In this document: positions 31,260 through 42,834 of the stretch, piece after piece
Layout of the letters: every line of letters starts with the position of its first letter
Position numbering within the stretch: position 1 is the stretch's first letter
From: Margaritispora aquatica
Lineage: Eukaryota > Ascomycota > Leotiomycetes > Helotiales > Discinellaceae
Assembly (NCBI GenBank): GCA_007644065.1
Contig: VJWN01000016.1
Span: 295,207 to 359,206, forward strand
Reading direction: 5' to 3'
Length of the DNA: 64,000 bases
The notes under the pieces: model-generated
Seen by the model: the letters and a program-made list of their open reading frames with translations, nothing else
What the model was told of the DNA's origin: nothing
Database searches by the model: none
Position numbers and translations under genes: made by a program

Positions 31260-33226
31260 TTTGAAGGTAGATGGGTGTTTAATAGTATTAGATCAGATCG
31301 AGTAGTATGACAAACTTGAAAGCAGTGTCTTTGTTCTGGTGGAAAGTCGTTGTCGTTTGGTGGCGTAGTAGCAATCGCTAAGCTAGATCCCGAAATGAGG
31401 ATATACTCGCACAGAACCCTTGGGACTTCTAGTGTACAGTAGTCCCGTCCCCAGGTCTAAAATGCCAAGAAGGGGGATCAACTGAGGAATATCCACAATC
31501 AAGGCTGAAGCGAACCCGAGAGATGGATCCGAAACGGTTCGTACCGACTCCTTGGGATTTGAGGGGGGGGGTAAAAAGCAAAGCAGTTAGAGCAATGCAA
31601 TACAATTAGAGTGAGTTTTGAGTGGTTTGAGTGAAAAGCACGAAAATCTTGGGAACGATCACGCAATATTTCCGAAGCGGGGGGAAGGTGGGATGAAGGG
31701 GGGGGGATTTGAAGGGGAATTCGTCCTTTGTTATAATTTTGGAGTGGAGAGTACCAACTTATCGAATTGAGAAGGGACGACCAATCGATATCGAGGGTTG
31801 AGGGTGGTGGGGTGACATCTTGCCTTTTTGGGGATAGATACCTGACTGAAGACTTTGAACAAATGAGGAAAGAGGGAGCGATGCACGAGGAGAGACAGAA
31901 AAGTATGCAAAGACACGAGGAAAGACGAGGAAAGGCGAGGAAAAGGGCAGTTGCAATCAAGGAATCCAAAGAAATGGCACCATGTTACGTAGTGGATGAC
32001 TGTGAATGATTGTGGGTGCTGGAATTAGGAGTTGCGAGAGGTTGAAATACCTTTTGTGGCGACAGGGATCCTGATAGAGAGAGAGCCGGTGAAGAGTCGA
32101 GACCCGACGGGACGTGCAAGAGGAAGGGAGAAATGGAGAAATGGGAGAAAGTTGGGAAAAAAGGTTGACACTGGACGGGTCCATTCGGGTCTAGGTCGGG
32201 TACCTTAGGTACCTTAGGTAAGGTAGGTACGAGCTAGAAGTCATGTGATGATGATATATGACGAGCTAGTGTGCTGACTAAGATATCACGAGACATATGC
32301 CAAGGATAATTGGAGAACGGAAGAGGATGGGAAAGTGAAAGCGATGCTTGCTCGGTTGATGAACCAATTGATACTGATTCAAGGTTCTATCCAATGAACA
32401 GCCATGGTCTCCACTCTTTATCGAATAGCGGGAATCTCCAACCGAAGACAGAAAAAGACATAAAAAGAGGGGCTCGAGGGGCAAAGAGTGGCTGGATGGA
32501 GCTGGATGATTTTCCATTGTGGCAAAGTATTGATCCAATCAAATGCCCTCAATATTCTTCTGGCAGGCGCCAAATCGATATGCAAACCCCAACTCATCTT
32601 GCTCATCTTATCCCTGACTTAGCATATCCTTGACTGTCAGCTTTCCCAATGTGGCCGGTTGCCGGTTGCCGGTTGCCAGTTGCCAGTTGCCCTCATGAGA
32701 ACATCAAAAATACTTCACCTCACAGACACTTTTCTTTCCTTCTTTCCCTCCTGGAGTCCCTGTAGTCCTCGAGCCACTCCACCGCCTTTTATTTTAGGTC
32801 GAGGTGGGACGGCTTCTGCCTTCTGCCACTCCTTCCCGCTCTCCCACCTCCCATTTCCATCATATTGGATCGTGCCTTCCACGTTCGACGTTCGACGTTC
32901 GACGTTCTACGTTGGATCGGATTTGTCTGGAGGGAACTTTAAAATCCAAGACATCTGCACTACGATCTCAAACCTCATCTCATACCATACCTCATATCTC
33001 TCCACATACCTCACTTCAGCTCCCTTCATCTCACATCGCCTCACCTTACCTTACCTCCAGCCAGATCTCATGCATCGGATGATTGTACACGTTGAGATCT
33101 AACGGCCATTGATTTCATCTTCATCTCCATCTCCATCTCCATCTCCATTTCATTGACGACAAACATGAACGTCAGCCATTATCATATCAAACATACACTT
33201 ACACTCACATCCACTCTCACGCCATT
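31260..33226. other. Intergenic region with G tracts and short tandem repeats
   Basis: Divergent promoter region between the small basic protein gene (minus) and the CSC1-like gene (plus). It contains G tracts at about 31562-31571 and 31679-31710, a 'taggtacct' repeat at about 32200-32230, five 7-bp copies of '(g/a)gttgcc' type at about 32657-32691, 7-bp 'acgttcg' copies at about 32880-32912 and 6-bp 'catctc' copies at about 33118-33148. Small frames here are explained by these repeats. No gene called. Confidence 0.45.
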
Positions 33227-36200
33227 ATGACGACAGCTATGTTGGATGGGCTAACGCACATCCTACTTCCTCGAATCGTGAGTCTTATCCCCACGCCTTA
33301 CTACCTTATCTAATTGCATTCATCACGATGCCAATCCTTCACCTCTTTCTAACAAGATGATCATCACAACAGGACACCCTGAACCTGAACGATTCGAGAG
33401 TAGGGAGTTCAAGAGACAATGAGACGTCGACTTCGCTGTTAACTGCGGCCACAGCCGGTACTAATTCGGCCTCCTTCTCGACTATGTTCATGACCTTGAT
33501 GCCTGTCACCGTTTATGCTGTGATTTGTATCATCATCTTTCTGATATTCAGACGAAAATGTCCGCGTGTGTACGCGCCGAGGACATTTCTATCGAGTTTA
33601 CATCCACAGTGAGACATGTCCTGTGAACCATATCGTGCCGATTGGGGACTAATGATGATAGTGAGCGTTCCAAAGAATTACCGAATGGATGGTTCAATTG
33701 GTTTATGCCCTTTTGGAGGACACCAGACGAGGATGTGTTGAACCACTCGTCATTGGATGGTTATTTGTTTCTACGATTTCTGAGAATGCTATGTGTGATC
33801 TGCGTGGTGGGGATGGTCCTTATATGGCCAATTCTTCTACCCATGCATTCCTATGGTGGAGGCGGTACAAAGGAATTGGATAGTATTACCTATGGAAACA
33901 TCACAATACCTAGTTGGTGTTATGCACATGCGCTTATTTCTTGGGTGTATTTTGGTAATTATCCCCAAAGAACTTGCGACAATCAAGCTGACAGTTACAG
34001 GGTTCATTTTATACATGGTCTCGCGAGAATGCGTATACTATGTCAACATCAGACAAGCATATCTCCTTGCACCACATTATGCTGATCGACTCTCATCACG
34101 AACAGTACTCTTTACGTGCGTCACCCAGAATGTGCTTGATGAGAGGAAGCTGCGGAGAGTGTTTGGAGACACGGTCAAGAATATCTGGATCCCACGAGAC
34201 ACTGAGGAATTGGACGATTTGGTCAAAGACAGGGAGTTACTAGCAAACCGACTTGAGCAAGCCGAATTACTACTGATCAAGCGAGCTAACATCGCTTATC
34301 AGAAGGCAAAGAGGAATGGACATCCAGATATTCCCGATTCAGCTTCACTGACACAAATGTCGTCCAACCAGGAGCCGAAAGACATGAATGGGAAACAAGG
34401 CGTGCAAGTCAACGAGATCCCACTCTCACCAAACTCTTTATTTTCATTTGATTTCCAACAAGGAATGTCAAACATACACCAAGATGTCGATCCTCTTACT
34501 CAAGCCTCCTCGCTTCGAGATTCCGGGGAAACTAATGAGAAGCGACACAGCAAAGTTGACGAGATCGTCATGACGCCTACTTCACCCAATTCATTCCTCC
34601 GCAGCGATGGAGTACCGATAGTAGCAACAGTCTTCGGGCTCAGCGGCCCAGCACCAGATGTCAATGGTTCGGTAGCTGCTCAATGGATAGGCGTCGAAGA
34701 TCGACCTTACCATCGCCCGATTGCGAACATGGGAAGACGAGTCGATACGATCAAATGGACGCGAGAACAGCTCAAGATAGTTGGTATCAAGATCAGCAAG
34801 TTACGCAGAGAATATCGAAAAGGAAAGGGAGTCCCCCAACCAGCCGTCTTCATCGAATTTCACAGTCAAGTCGACGCCCAAGCCGCGTATCAAACACTCG
34901 CACATCACCGAGCAAACCACATGCGTCCTGAGATCATAGGTGTTCGGCCCGAAGAGATTTATTGGAACTCTCTATACTTCAGATGGTGGGAGAGGATAAT
35001 CCGTGGGTTTTTGGTACAGGGTTTCGTGGCAGTGATGGTCATTTTCTGGTCCATTCCAGCAGCCATCGTAGGCTCCGTATCAAACGTCAAGACACTTGCA
35101 GCATCGATCTTCTTCCTGCGCTGGCTAACCCAACTCCCCAAATTCATTATCGGGTTGATTAGTGGTCTTCTTCCAGCTGTTGCTCTCGCGATATTAATGT
35201 CTTTTGTACCCAGAATCCTTCGAGGTACTTCCCACTCTCCTCTCTTTCATCATACAAACTAACGCAACTTAGTCGCCGCCCGCCAAGCCGGAATAGCCAC
35301 GGAATCTCGCATCGAACTCTTCGTCCAAAAAACCTACTTCATCTTCCAAATCGTTCAAGTATTCCTCATCACCACCCTGACTTCCGCGGCATCAGCAGCT
35401 ATAACAGGGATCATCAAAGACCCAATGTCTGTCCGAGGTCTCCTTTCCCGAAACCTCCCCAAAGCTTCCAATTTCTACATCTCCTATTTCATCCTTCAAG
35501 GTCTCGCCATGAGCGCCACCCGATTCGTCCACCTCGGAGGCTTATACCGACATCAACTCACACCCAATGCATCCGGCAACCCACGCCGCATCGCAGCGCG
35601 CTACCACCGTCTGCGTAAGATCCACTGGGGTAGCGTCTACCCCGTCTTCACCAACATGGGCGTAATAGCAATAACGTACTCGATCATCGCGCCCATCGTC
35701 CTTGGTGTCGCCGCCCTGGGCCTCTTCCTCATATATCTCTCCTACCGCTACAACCTCCTCTACATCTACTCCTCTGAGCGGGATACCCGCGGTCTACACT
35801 ATCCCATCGCACTCGGCCAAGTTCTCACAGGAATCTACCTAGCCGAGATCTGCCTCGCCGGTCTCTTCGCCTTGAAAGGCGCCTATGGGCCTGTGGTCCT
35901 CACATTCGGCCTGATTATCTTCTCGGCACTCGTCCACATGTCCCTTAACGAGGCGCTCAAGCCGCTCATGTACAACCTCCCGCGCACCCTTGCCGCAGAA
36001 GAAGAGCTCCGTAAAGCGGGCAACCACCCTTGGAACGCGGCGCAGCTGGAGGACTGGCACGATCGCATCGAGGACGAGCGTGTGGATGCAGAGCAGCATT
36101 ACGCGGGCTACGATTCTGATTTTGACCCCGGGGACCCGAGTAACGAAGTCTCGCATGGAGAACAAAACTCTCGCGCCGGTGGATTCGAAGTCATCGTCCC

Positions 36201-36822
36201 AATCGAAGGCGCTGATGCAACGCTCTCGCTTGGAACATCCACTCTAAAAAATATCATCCGCGCCAAAATCGCAGCGACGCCCTTCCCGGGCCTCATACGC
36301 AGAATCGATTTCTGGAGCTATTGGATCTCTCCTCCCCCTCCCCCTCCCTCTTTCCCCACCGACCCCGACTCCACCAATAAAACGAAACCCAAACGCACCA
36401 ACCCCTTCCTTAAATTCCTACACCCAGAAGTCTTCCAAGACTACCACATCCTACGCGATCATATCCCAGCCGAACTGCGCGATCTAAAGGTGACGTACGA
36501 TGAAGCGGCAGTGAGAGATGCGTACGCGCCACCTAGTATGAGGAGGAGAGCGCCGAGACTGTGGTTACCGCGCGATGAGGCAGGGGTGAGTGCCCAGGAG
36601 TGTAGGCATAGTGGGCGAGTGGTAGAGATTAGAGATGAAGGGGCTTGGGGGAGTTTTAGTGGTCTTAATGAAAACGGGACCGAGGGACCGGTGAAGGTAC
36701 TGGGTGTGGATGTTGCGAAAGCCAAAGCTAGAGGGGGACTGGGGAGATGGGAGGTCAGTGTTGATTGCGAAGGGGAGGTGGGGGAGTGGGTTGAGCGTGG
36801 GTGGGAGCGTGTGCGGTTTTGA
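33227..36822 (+). CDS. CSC1/OSCA-TMEM63-like cation channel of the PHM7/RSN1 family (1,117 aa)
   Basis: Five exons: 33227-33277, 33373-33608, 33662-33954, 34001-35224, 35273-36822 (3,354 nt, in phase, GT-AG). The order of parts fits the family: an N-terminal membrane segment (about residues 57-78, 'TVYAVICIIIFLIFRRK'), two more segments (about 120-200), a large cytosolic PHM7 domain (about 220-510, with 'SSRTVLFTCVTQNVLDE' and the RNA-recognition-like 'PAVFIEFHSQVDAQAAYQ'), and the RSN1 seven-helix core (about 520-830). A C-terminal PHM7 extension includes 'FLHPEVFQDYHILRDHIPAEL'. Family members are mechano-/osmosensitive cation channels of plasma or internal membranes; yeast relatives are Csc1, Rsn1 and Phm7. 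The cytosolic domain holds a disordered Ser/Pro-rich insert (about 310-420) absent from plant OSCA. The exact paralogue is uncertain. Confidence 0.9.
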
Positions 36823-38067
36823 GAGTGGAGGGAGGTGTTGGCAACCGATGCTACCTGGGTTCGAGATACAAGTGAGCAGAAAATGCTTCGAGGAACAGGA
36901 AAAATAATGAAAGGAGAGGGGCGTAAAGAGACGGAGAAAGGAAGGAGAATGACAGAAAGAAGAGAAAGAGACAATAAAAGCCGGAAACGAGACAAGAGAT
37001 CTCGTGTGCTAGGGAACGATATACCACTCTGGGTGTATGTGGTTTAAATTCCACACAAGATTTTGGGCTTCCATAGCTTGGGTACAAACAGCACATGGTC
37101 ACTTTGATTGGAAGGAAAGAGTAAAGCACGCAAGCAAATAAGCAAAGCGGTCTATTTCTAAGTCATGTCGATATAGTTTATTTAGCGAGCGAGCGAGCGA
37201 GCGTGTATCGAGCGATTTAAATAAGCAATTCAAGCAATTCAAGCAATCTATCCATTCCTCTATCCTTCTAACCCCAGAATCCAATCCCATATCCCATAAC
37301 CCATAACCCAACCTAAGTCAATCCAACCTAAGGTAGTTGCCCAAGGAACCTAAGGAACCCCAATCGCCAATAGTCAATACGTAATACTCAATACCCAATG
37401 CGAATACCCCGATGCAAAACCGAACTTGGTGATGAAAATCCCTCCCTCCCTACTTACTTGTTTGATTACTTAGTTACGTAATTATGTACTTTGGTACTTA
37501 TACACATAAATCCTTCCTTGCCTTACCCTCCGATGCAGCTTCCCAACACAGCAGGTAGATGGGTGCGCAGAGAACGGCATGAGGTAGATAGATAAGGTAG
37601 ATAGGTAGATAGGTATTGTAGGGAGGGAGGGAGGTATTGTACTCGCCGCTGTCGAGCTAGCCTCTAGACAACTAGCTACCTATCTACTTTGAGGTTATCC
37701 GCAAGTCTGATGTCACGATAGCTATGCAAATCACTATCACAAGCAAAGCGAAAAGACAGAAACCAGCTGTTGATGTTGGCGAACGGCATCTTTGTTATTA
37801 AGCATGGTTATAGGTAGTTAGTTAGGATTTTAGGAATGCAGATGCGATATGCTCAACCCGCCCCTCAATGCATGCGACCAAATCAAACCAAACCTAGTCC
37901 AACACCACAAGAGTCTCCAAAGCGCGAATCTTTTTTTTTTGCCTTCCCTTTCAAATGAATCGCTCTATTCATGCCATCGCCGCAGAGTGGTAATCAAGCG
38001 AGGACCAAAAACATGGAGCTCAAGCTTAGATTCCACCACCACGCAAGGATCGGAGAGTAAATACCCT
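36823..38067. other. Intergenic region between two convergent genes
   Basis: Holds the 3' ends of the CSC1-like gene (plus) and the Tudor-SN gene (minus). Simple repeats: 'gcga' copies at about 37184-37202, 'caagcaatt' copies at about 37220-37245, 'cccata' repeats at about 37286-37310, and 'taggtaga'/'gggag' runs at about 37580-37635. No gene. Confidence 0.5.
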
Positions 38068-40993
38068 CTAGTCCTCACGTAAATCTCCATACTCCCAAAG
38101 ACCCCGACGAGAACTGATAGCGTCCTCCTCCTTGACTCTCAGATCCTTCAGGACATCGCCGAAGCCGCGCTCCCATGGCTTGAGCTTCGTGGGAACCATG
38201 GCATGACCAGCCTCCACGATCTCCGAGTTCAGAGATTCAGTGAGCGTCTCGCTTGCCTTGGGATCATACATGGTGACGTAAAGTGTTCCCTCGGGTGCAG
38301 TGTAGTCAACGTTAGCGACAAGTTCGCGGCCCATTGTAATCTCGTTGATAAATCCGATTGCATCCTCTAGGTAGTCCTTATTCGTTGGGAATTGCAGGAG
38401 AGAAAGAACCGCGTCCACAGCTTGGGGTCGAAGAGCTTGTGGTGAAAATTGAGGTTGCGAAAGTGGACGGAGTCGAGACCATGGGATCTTCTCTCCATTT
38501 CCGTAATCAATATAGTTGACTTCAGCTTCCTTTGCAGTACGGTCATTGGCGCGTATACGTGCACGATACCATTGTCCATCTTCTGTAAATTTGGCTGCCA
38601 CATATTCGCCTGCCTTTGGAGGTCCATCGAGACCCTTGTTGTTTGAAGGATTCATGTGAAATGATTTGAACTTGCTCATCAGGGTTTCCAAAGCAGCTGT
38701 GCCGGTACCCATAATCTGAAGCTTCAGCTTTCCAGCCTCATCAATGTGAGTGACAACAACGTCGCGATAATCCCTCTCTCGTGGAATGATCGCGTCACTG
38801 TTTGCTCCGTTCGAAGCAGGTGCTTCCTCAACTAAATCTAATGATGGATCCCAGTCTGCCCAGAGACCTCTACGAGCCTCCTTGGCCCTCTGCTCAGCAG
38901 CATTGAGTTCAGTTGCGTTACCGGATTGCTCAGCCGAGTAGGCATGTACCGTGGCAAAACCTGCTTCAACCAAGATCTTGGCGAAAGAAACTTTGTTAAT
39001 ATAAACCTCTCCAATAAATCCACCAACTTTGTCGATGTTATGGACGTCAATTTCAACATCTCTTTGTGTGAGACGCTTAACAGCGAGATCGTGTGCTTCT
39101 TGGCCAAAAGGTTCGCTCTTGTCAGTTGCGTTTCTAGCAGATTTTGGGGCACGAATTCCACCAAGAACAAAGTTGAGCTTGATACCTTCCCGTGGGACCA
39201 AAACAACAAATCGAGAACCGCCTTTGACAAAGTCAACTATGGCAGGAATCTTCTTTTGGCGTTGCAAGGTGGGCAGTTGCATCTTTGCTTTCTGAAGTGT
39301 TTCAGAAGCATCGACATATTGCTTTGCCTTTGTAGGCTTTCCAGACCACATACCCTTCTTGTCGTCCTTCGCCTTTTCTTGTGCAGCCAAAAGCTCATCG
39401 TAGTTTGGGGCACGATCTGTGTCGTCGCGTCGATGTCTAATGACCGAGCACCATCCATCCTGAACCAACATAAGGTTGACATTCTTGTCATTCAAAGTAA
39501 TTGTTGCAACTTCCTTAGCATCGTATTCTTCTGTTGCAGGCCGTGTGCCATCAATACTCAGTCGCACTGTCTTTCCAACAATCTTCTTGCGAAGAAATTC
39601 CTTTGCCTCGTCCCGGTAAGGCGATTCTGAGGCTTCGGTTTGTCGTGGTCCACGGATGCTGCTGAGATTGATTCTCTTTTCAACGCCCGCCTTGTTTTGC
39701 ACAAAGATAACATCAGCACTGAAAATTTTGGTGACTTGAACGTCCATGTTATTGCCTGGTACAGCAGCCTTTGTGACATGGTCTTTGTGTAAACCATGCT
39801 TTCCACTTTGGGCTAATTTCTCAGCTTCTCGTAAAGGTGCCATGTCAGCTCCAAGCAACGTTGAGTGGAAATCGGTACATCTCGCTAGGCCAGCTTCAAG
39901 TAGAAATTTCGCAATGCTGCCTTTTGGATGTCTGATTGAAGCAATCAGCTGGCCTTGGGGACTTAGACCAAGCGCATCAACCTTTACGTTTCGCTGTAAC
40001 AATCTTTCTTCAACAAATTGTCTGGCCTCATTTCCATATTCTTCAGCGGGTTGGGCTTGCTTATTCGATGGGTTGACACGCTCGGTTGTAGGAGCACGAA
40101 TACCAGCTACAAGTGTCATGACTAGCTTGCAAGTTAGCAATTCAGAAATGACTACTATTAGAGCTAGAGTGCTTGCCTGAGTAATGCAGTGTTGGAGTAG
40201 GCATCAAGCGTACGAGCATGCGATCACCACTCAGTACACGCTCAACTATTCCGTCAACACTCTTACCCTTGTAGGTTTCAATGAATGTTTGTGCAACGCC
40301 TGTATCCTGCTTTACTTCGATTCTTTCAGCATCCCGCTGCCACAATCCAAGATCATCAGCACGGGCTTTAGCCTCGAGTAGACGTAATTCATCAAGTTGC
40401 TTCAATGCATCTGGAGAGTCTTCCTTGCGGCCTGCATCTTCTCTAAGCTTCAGCCAGCCAATTTTGACCATTTCTTCAGGAAATCTGCGTCCATCATTCA
40501 AGAAAACAATGCCGTATTCGCGCTTCGTGTTTGGTATGGTATAAAGAACCTTAAATTGGATAGTTTTGCCAACAAGTAGCTTTCGCAGAGCGTCTCTAGA
40601 CTCAAAAGCGAATGGCTCGTCACCTTCCTTTCGCAGATGAGGTGCAGAGCAATATGCCAGTGACAAAGTTCGTTCGTTATCAGGGTTGTTCACAGCGGAT
40701 AAAACAAGGCTGTCGCCGCTTGCAACGGACTTGACTCTAGCTAGATTGAGTGCCATCTTGTAATTCGCAGGCGGTACGTTGGGGCCGTGTCCAAAGATTT
40801 CGTGTTTAGCTTTTGAAGGAAGTGTAGATTCGACGTGTGGTTCCTTAGGAGGCGACTTTGGAGCTGGAAATGGTTCAATAAGGTTAGCAGTCTTTCTCGA
40901 ACTTATGGAAGCCTTTGATTCATTTGAAGCTTTGCGACTGCTGCTTTTGACTTTCTTGGTAGCATAACCAATCTTTACTGGCCGTGAAGACAT
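38068..40993 (-). CDS. Tudor staphylococcal nuclease, SND1/Tudor-SN homologue (956 aa)
   Basis: Two exons: 40993-40177 and 40121-38068 (2,871 nt, in phase). The intron has a GC donor (GCAAGC) and an AG acceptor. Repeated SNase-like domains begin at about residue 82 ('ARVKSVASGDSLVLS', 'RTLSLAYCSAPHLRKEGDEP'), about 250 ('VDGIVERVLSGDRMLVRLM', 'VAGIRAP'), about 400 and about 565. A Tudor domain at about 770-836 ('GEYVAAKFTEDGQWYRARI', 'VNYIDYGNGEKIPW') is joined to a last partial SNase domain. The family binds RNA and works in RNA decay, editing-linked turnover, stress granules and splicing. Residues 1-79 are a Lys/Ser-rich extension before the usual start; Met80 (MALNLARVK) is where homologues generally begin, so a shorter product is possible. 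Confidence 0.92.
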
Positions 40994-41979
40994 ATCTGCG
41001 GCGTCAAGTGTCTATTTGAGAGATTGCAGTTGCTCTAGGAAAAGATGCTGGCGTGAAATATGTTGGTGTAAAGGATGAATAGAGGTTTGCTCAAGCAATT
41101 GCTGTTGAGAATTATACGAAGCAAAGTACGGAATCTCGATTCCTAAAATATGCTGCGAGGAAGTAATTGCTGTTCAAAGGTGACGTCCTGGTTGGGAGTG
41201 TTCCGGAAGACGAACTCTTGTAATGCCAAATACCTATGTGCGGGAATGTCTTTCCAAAGTGCGAACTCTTTTGGTAGCTGCAAGAAGAAGTCCAGATTGA
41301 TACGATCATGTCGATTTCGGAAGGCAGCATATATCTTTCAACCTCTGCATGGATTCTTTGCCAACAGGAAGAGCGGTAGGCGGCAGAGTAGGTAGAAATC
41401 AAAGAGATATTATTGCTCACTTACAGAAAATTCCAAAATCAATTCAGGGTAGTATAGTATTTGTTGAGACTGCACAGATTCAAGAAGAATTGGTCAGAAC
41501 AATATGCGATTTGAAGGTGTAGATGTGTGAACAGTACTGGGTAGAAAACAGATGTTACGATGTGATGAGCTCAACCAGAGAGGCCAGATCCAATATTGGC
41601 AATTACAGTCGTGTGCCCCTCTTGTGGATGTACATTATGAGACTAAGAACAATCCAGAGGCGGTGAGCTTCAAACAGTTAGCTCAGCGGCTGACTTACAG
41701 GGGAGCTGTTCTAGGACTTTGGTGGGGCACAAAGGGAGCTTGGGAAGAGTATTAAAAATGACGAAGAGCGTCAAAGTTATGCACTCAAGATTCAACAATT
41801 CGACGAGATCAAGACCGAAGACAAAGCAGGAACTCATGTTTGTGGCAAATTGAATTTGTATGGCTTTTCAATCTGATCGTACTAACTGGCAATGACTAGT
41901 GCAACCCGCTTGCGAATCAACGAACAAATCAGCCTTCCAGCTTCCAAAATCTCTCCACGATCATACCCACAAGGCATAA
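40994..41979. other. Intergenic region between Tudor-SN and SOD genes
   Basis: Contains the promoter and leader of the Tudor-SN gene and the 3' UTR of the SOD gene, both on the minus strand. Short frames at 41112-41420 and 41552-41755 lack any domain. No repeat or RNA seen. Confidence 0.4.
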
Positions 41980-42834
41980 TTAAGCTGCAATGCCAATGAC
42001 ACCTAGGTAAAGCTTAGTACTCGATGGCAATGGATGGAATTGGGGAACATACCACAAGCTGGTCGAGTTCCGGCATTGCCGGTCTTCTTCGACTCTTCGT
42101 TTCCACCCTTACCAAGATCATCAGTTCCAGAGTGAACAACGACAGTACGCTATAGAAGTTAGCTATGGATAATCGTGTGGAAGATTCAGAAGGACATACT
42201 CCAATAACGCTCTCTGGGCCGATCAGCTTGATAAGCTTGTCAGTGGTAGTGCCCTTTCCATTTCCTTGGGCATCAGTCTTGAAGTTTCCCAAATCTCCTA
42301 CATGGCGAATCTCGTCACCTGGAGCACCGTGTGTCTTTCCGAATGGGTTGACTATCTCCATTCATCAGTTTTCTCCTAGTATATGGCTCAAGAATTGCGT
42401 ACAGTGGGGACCAGCAGATGTGCAGCCGTTGGTGTTGTCACCGAATTGATGGACATGCATGCCACGCTCAGCGTTGGCATCGTTGCCAGTGATATCCCAT
42501 GAGATGGTGGTTGGGGAAGACTCGGATTCTTGCTCAAAGGTGACAGTGCCCTTGATGTTGGAGTCTCCGCGGACGGTTGCAACTATACGAAAACCAGCAG
42601 TTAGCAGCCATCTAAAATCTGTCAAGCTATGCAAAGAGGTATGGAATCACGCTTGTGACAAGTAGCTCTAGGCTATTCATAGAAACCATCAAGGTTGATG
42701 TTGGCATTTCCCCATTGAGTAGGAAATCTTCTCATATTGTCTCGAGCTACCCCGCCATCGGCCGGGACATGGAATAGACATATCGCGGGACAATCTGCTT
42801 CCCGCAGATTTGGAGACGTACCTGCTTTGACCAT
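41980..42834 (-). CDS. sod1: Cu/Zn superoxide dismutase, cytosolic (154 aa)
   Basis: Five exons: 42834-42822, 42582-42403, 42351-42200, 42149-42053, 42002-41980 (465 nt). The product is 154 aa, the standard length of fungal SOD1. It turns superoxide into hydrogen peroxide and oxygen. The Cu ligands His47 and His49 ('GMHVHQFGD'), His64 ('[12 protein letters not shown]') and His121 ('VVVHSG'), and the Zn ligands His64, His72, His81 and Asp84 are all present at the expected numbers. Cys58 of the intrasubunit disulfide pairs with the Cys of 'RPACGVIG' near the C-terminus. No signal peptide. The first exon is only 13 nt and the first intron is long (239 bp) compared with the others (about 50 bp). 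The fused-looking small frame inside the first intron is not coding. Confidence 0.97.

Noticed and set aside
42644..42834. Small frame starting with MVKA that reads through the first SOD intron
   Set aside because: The GT donor after 13 nt and the acceptor at 42583 restore the exact SOD1 sequence and standard 154-residue length.
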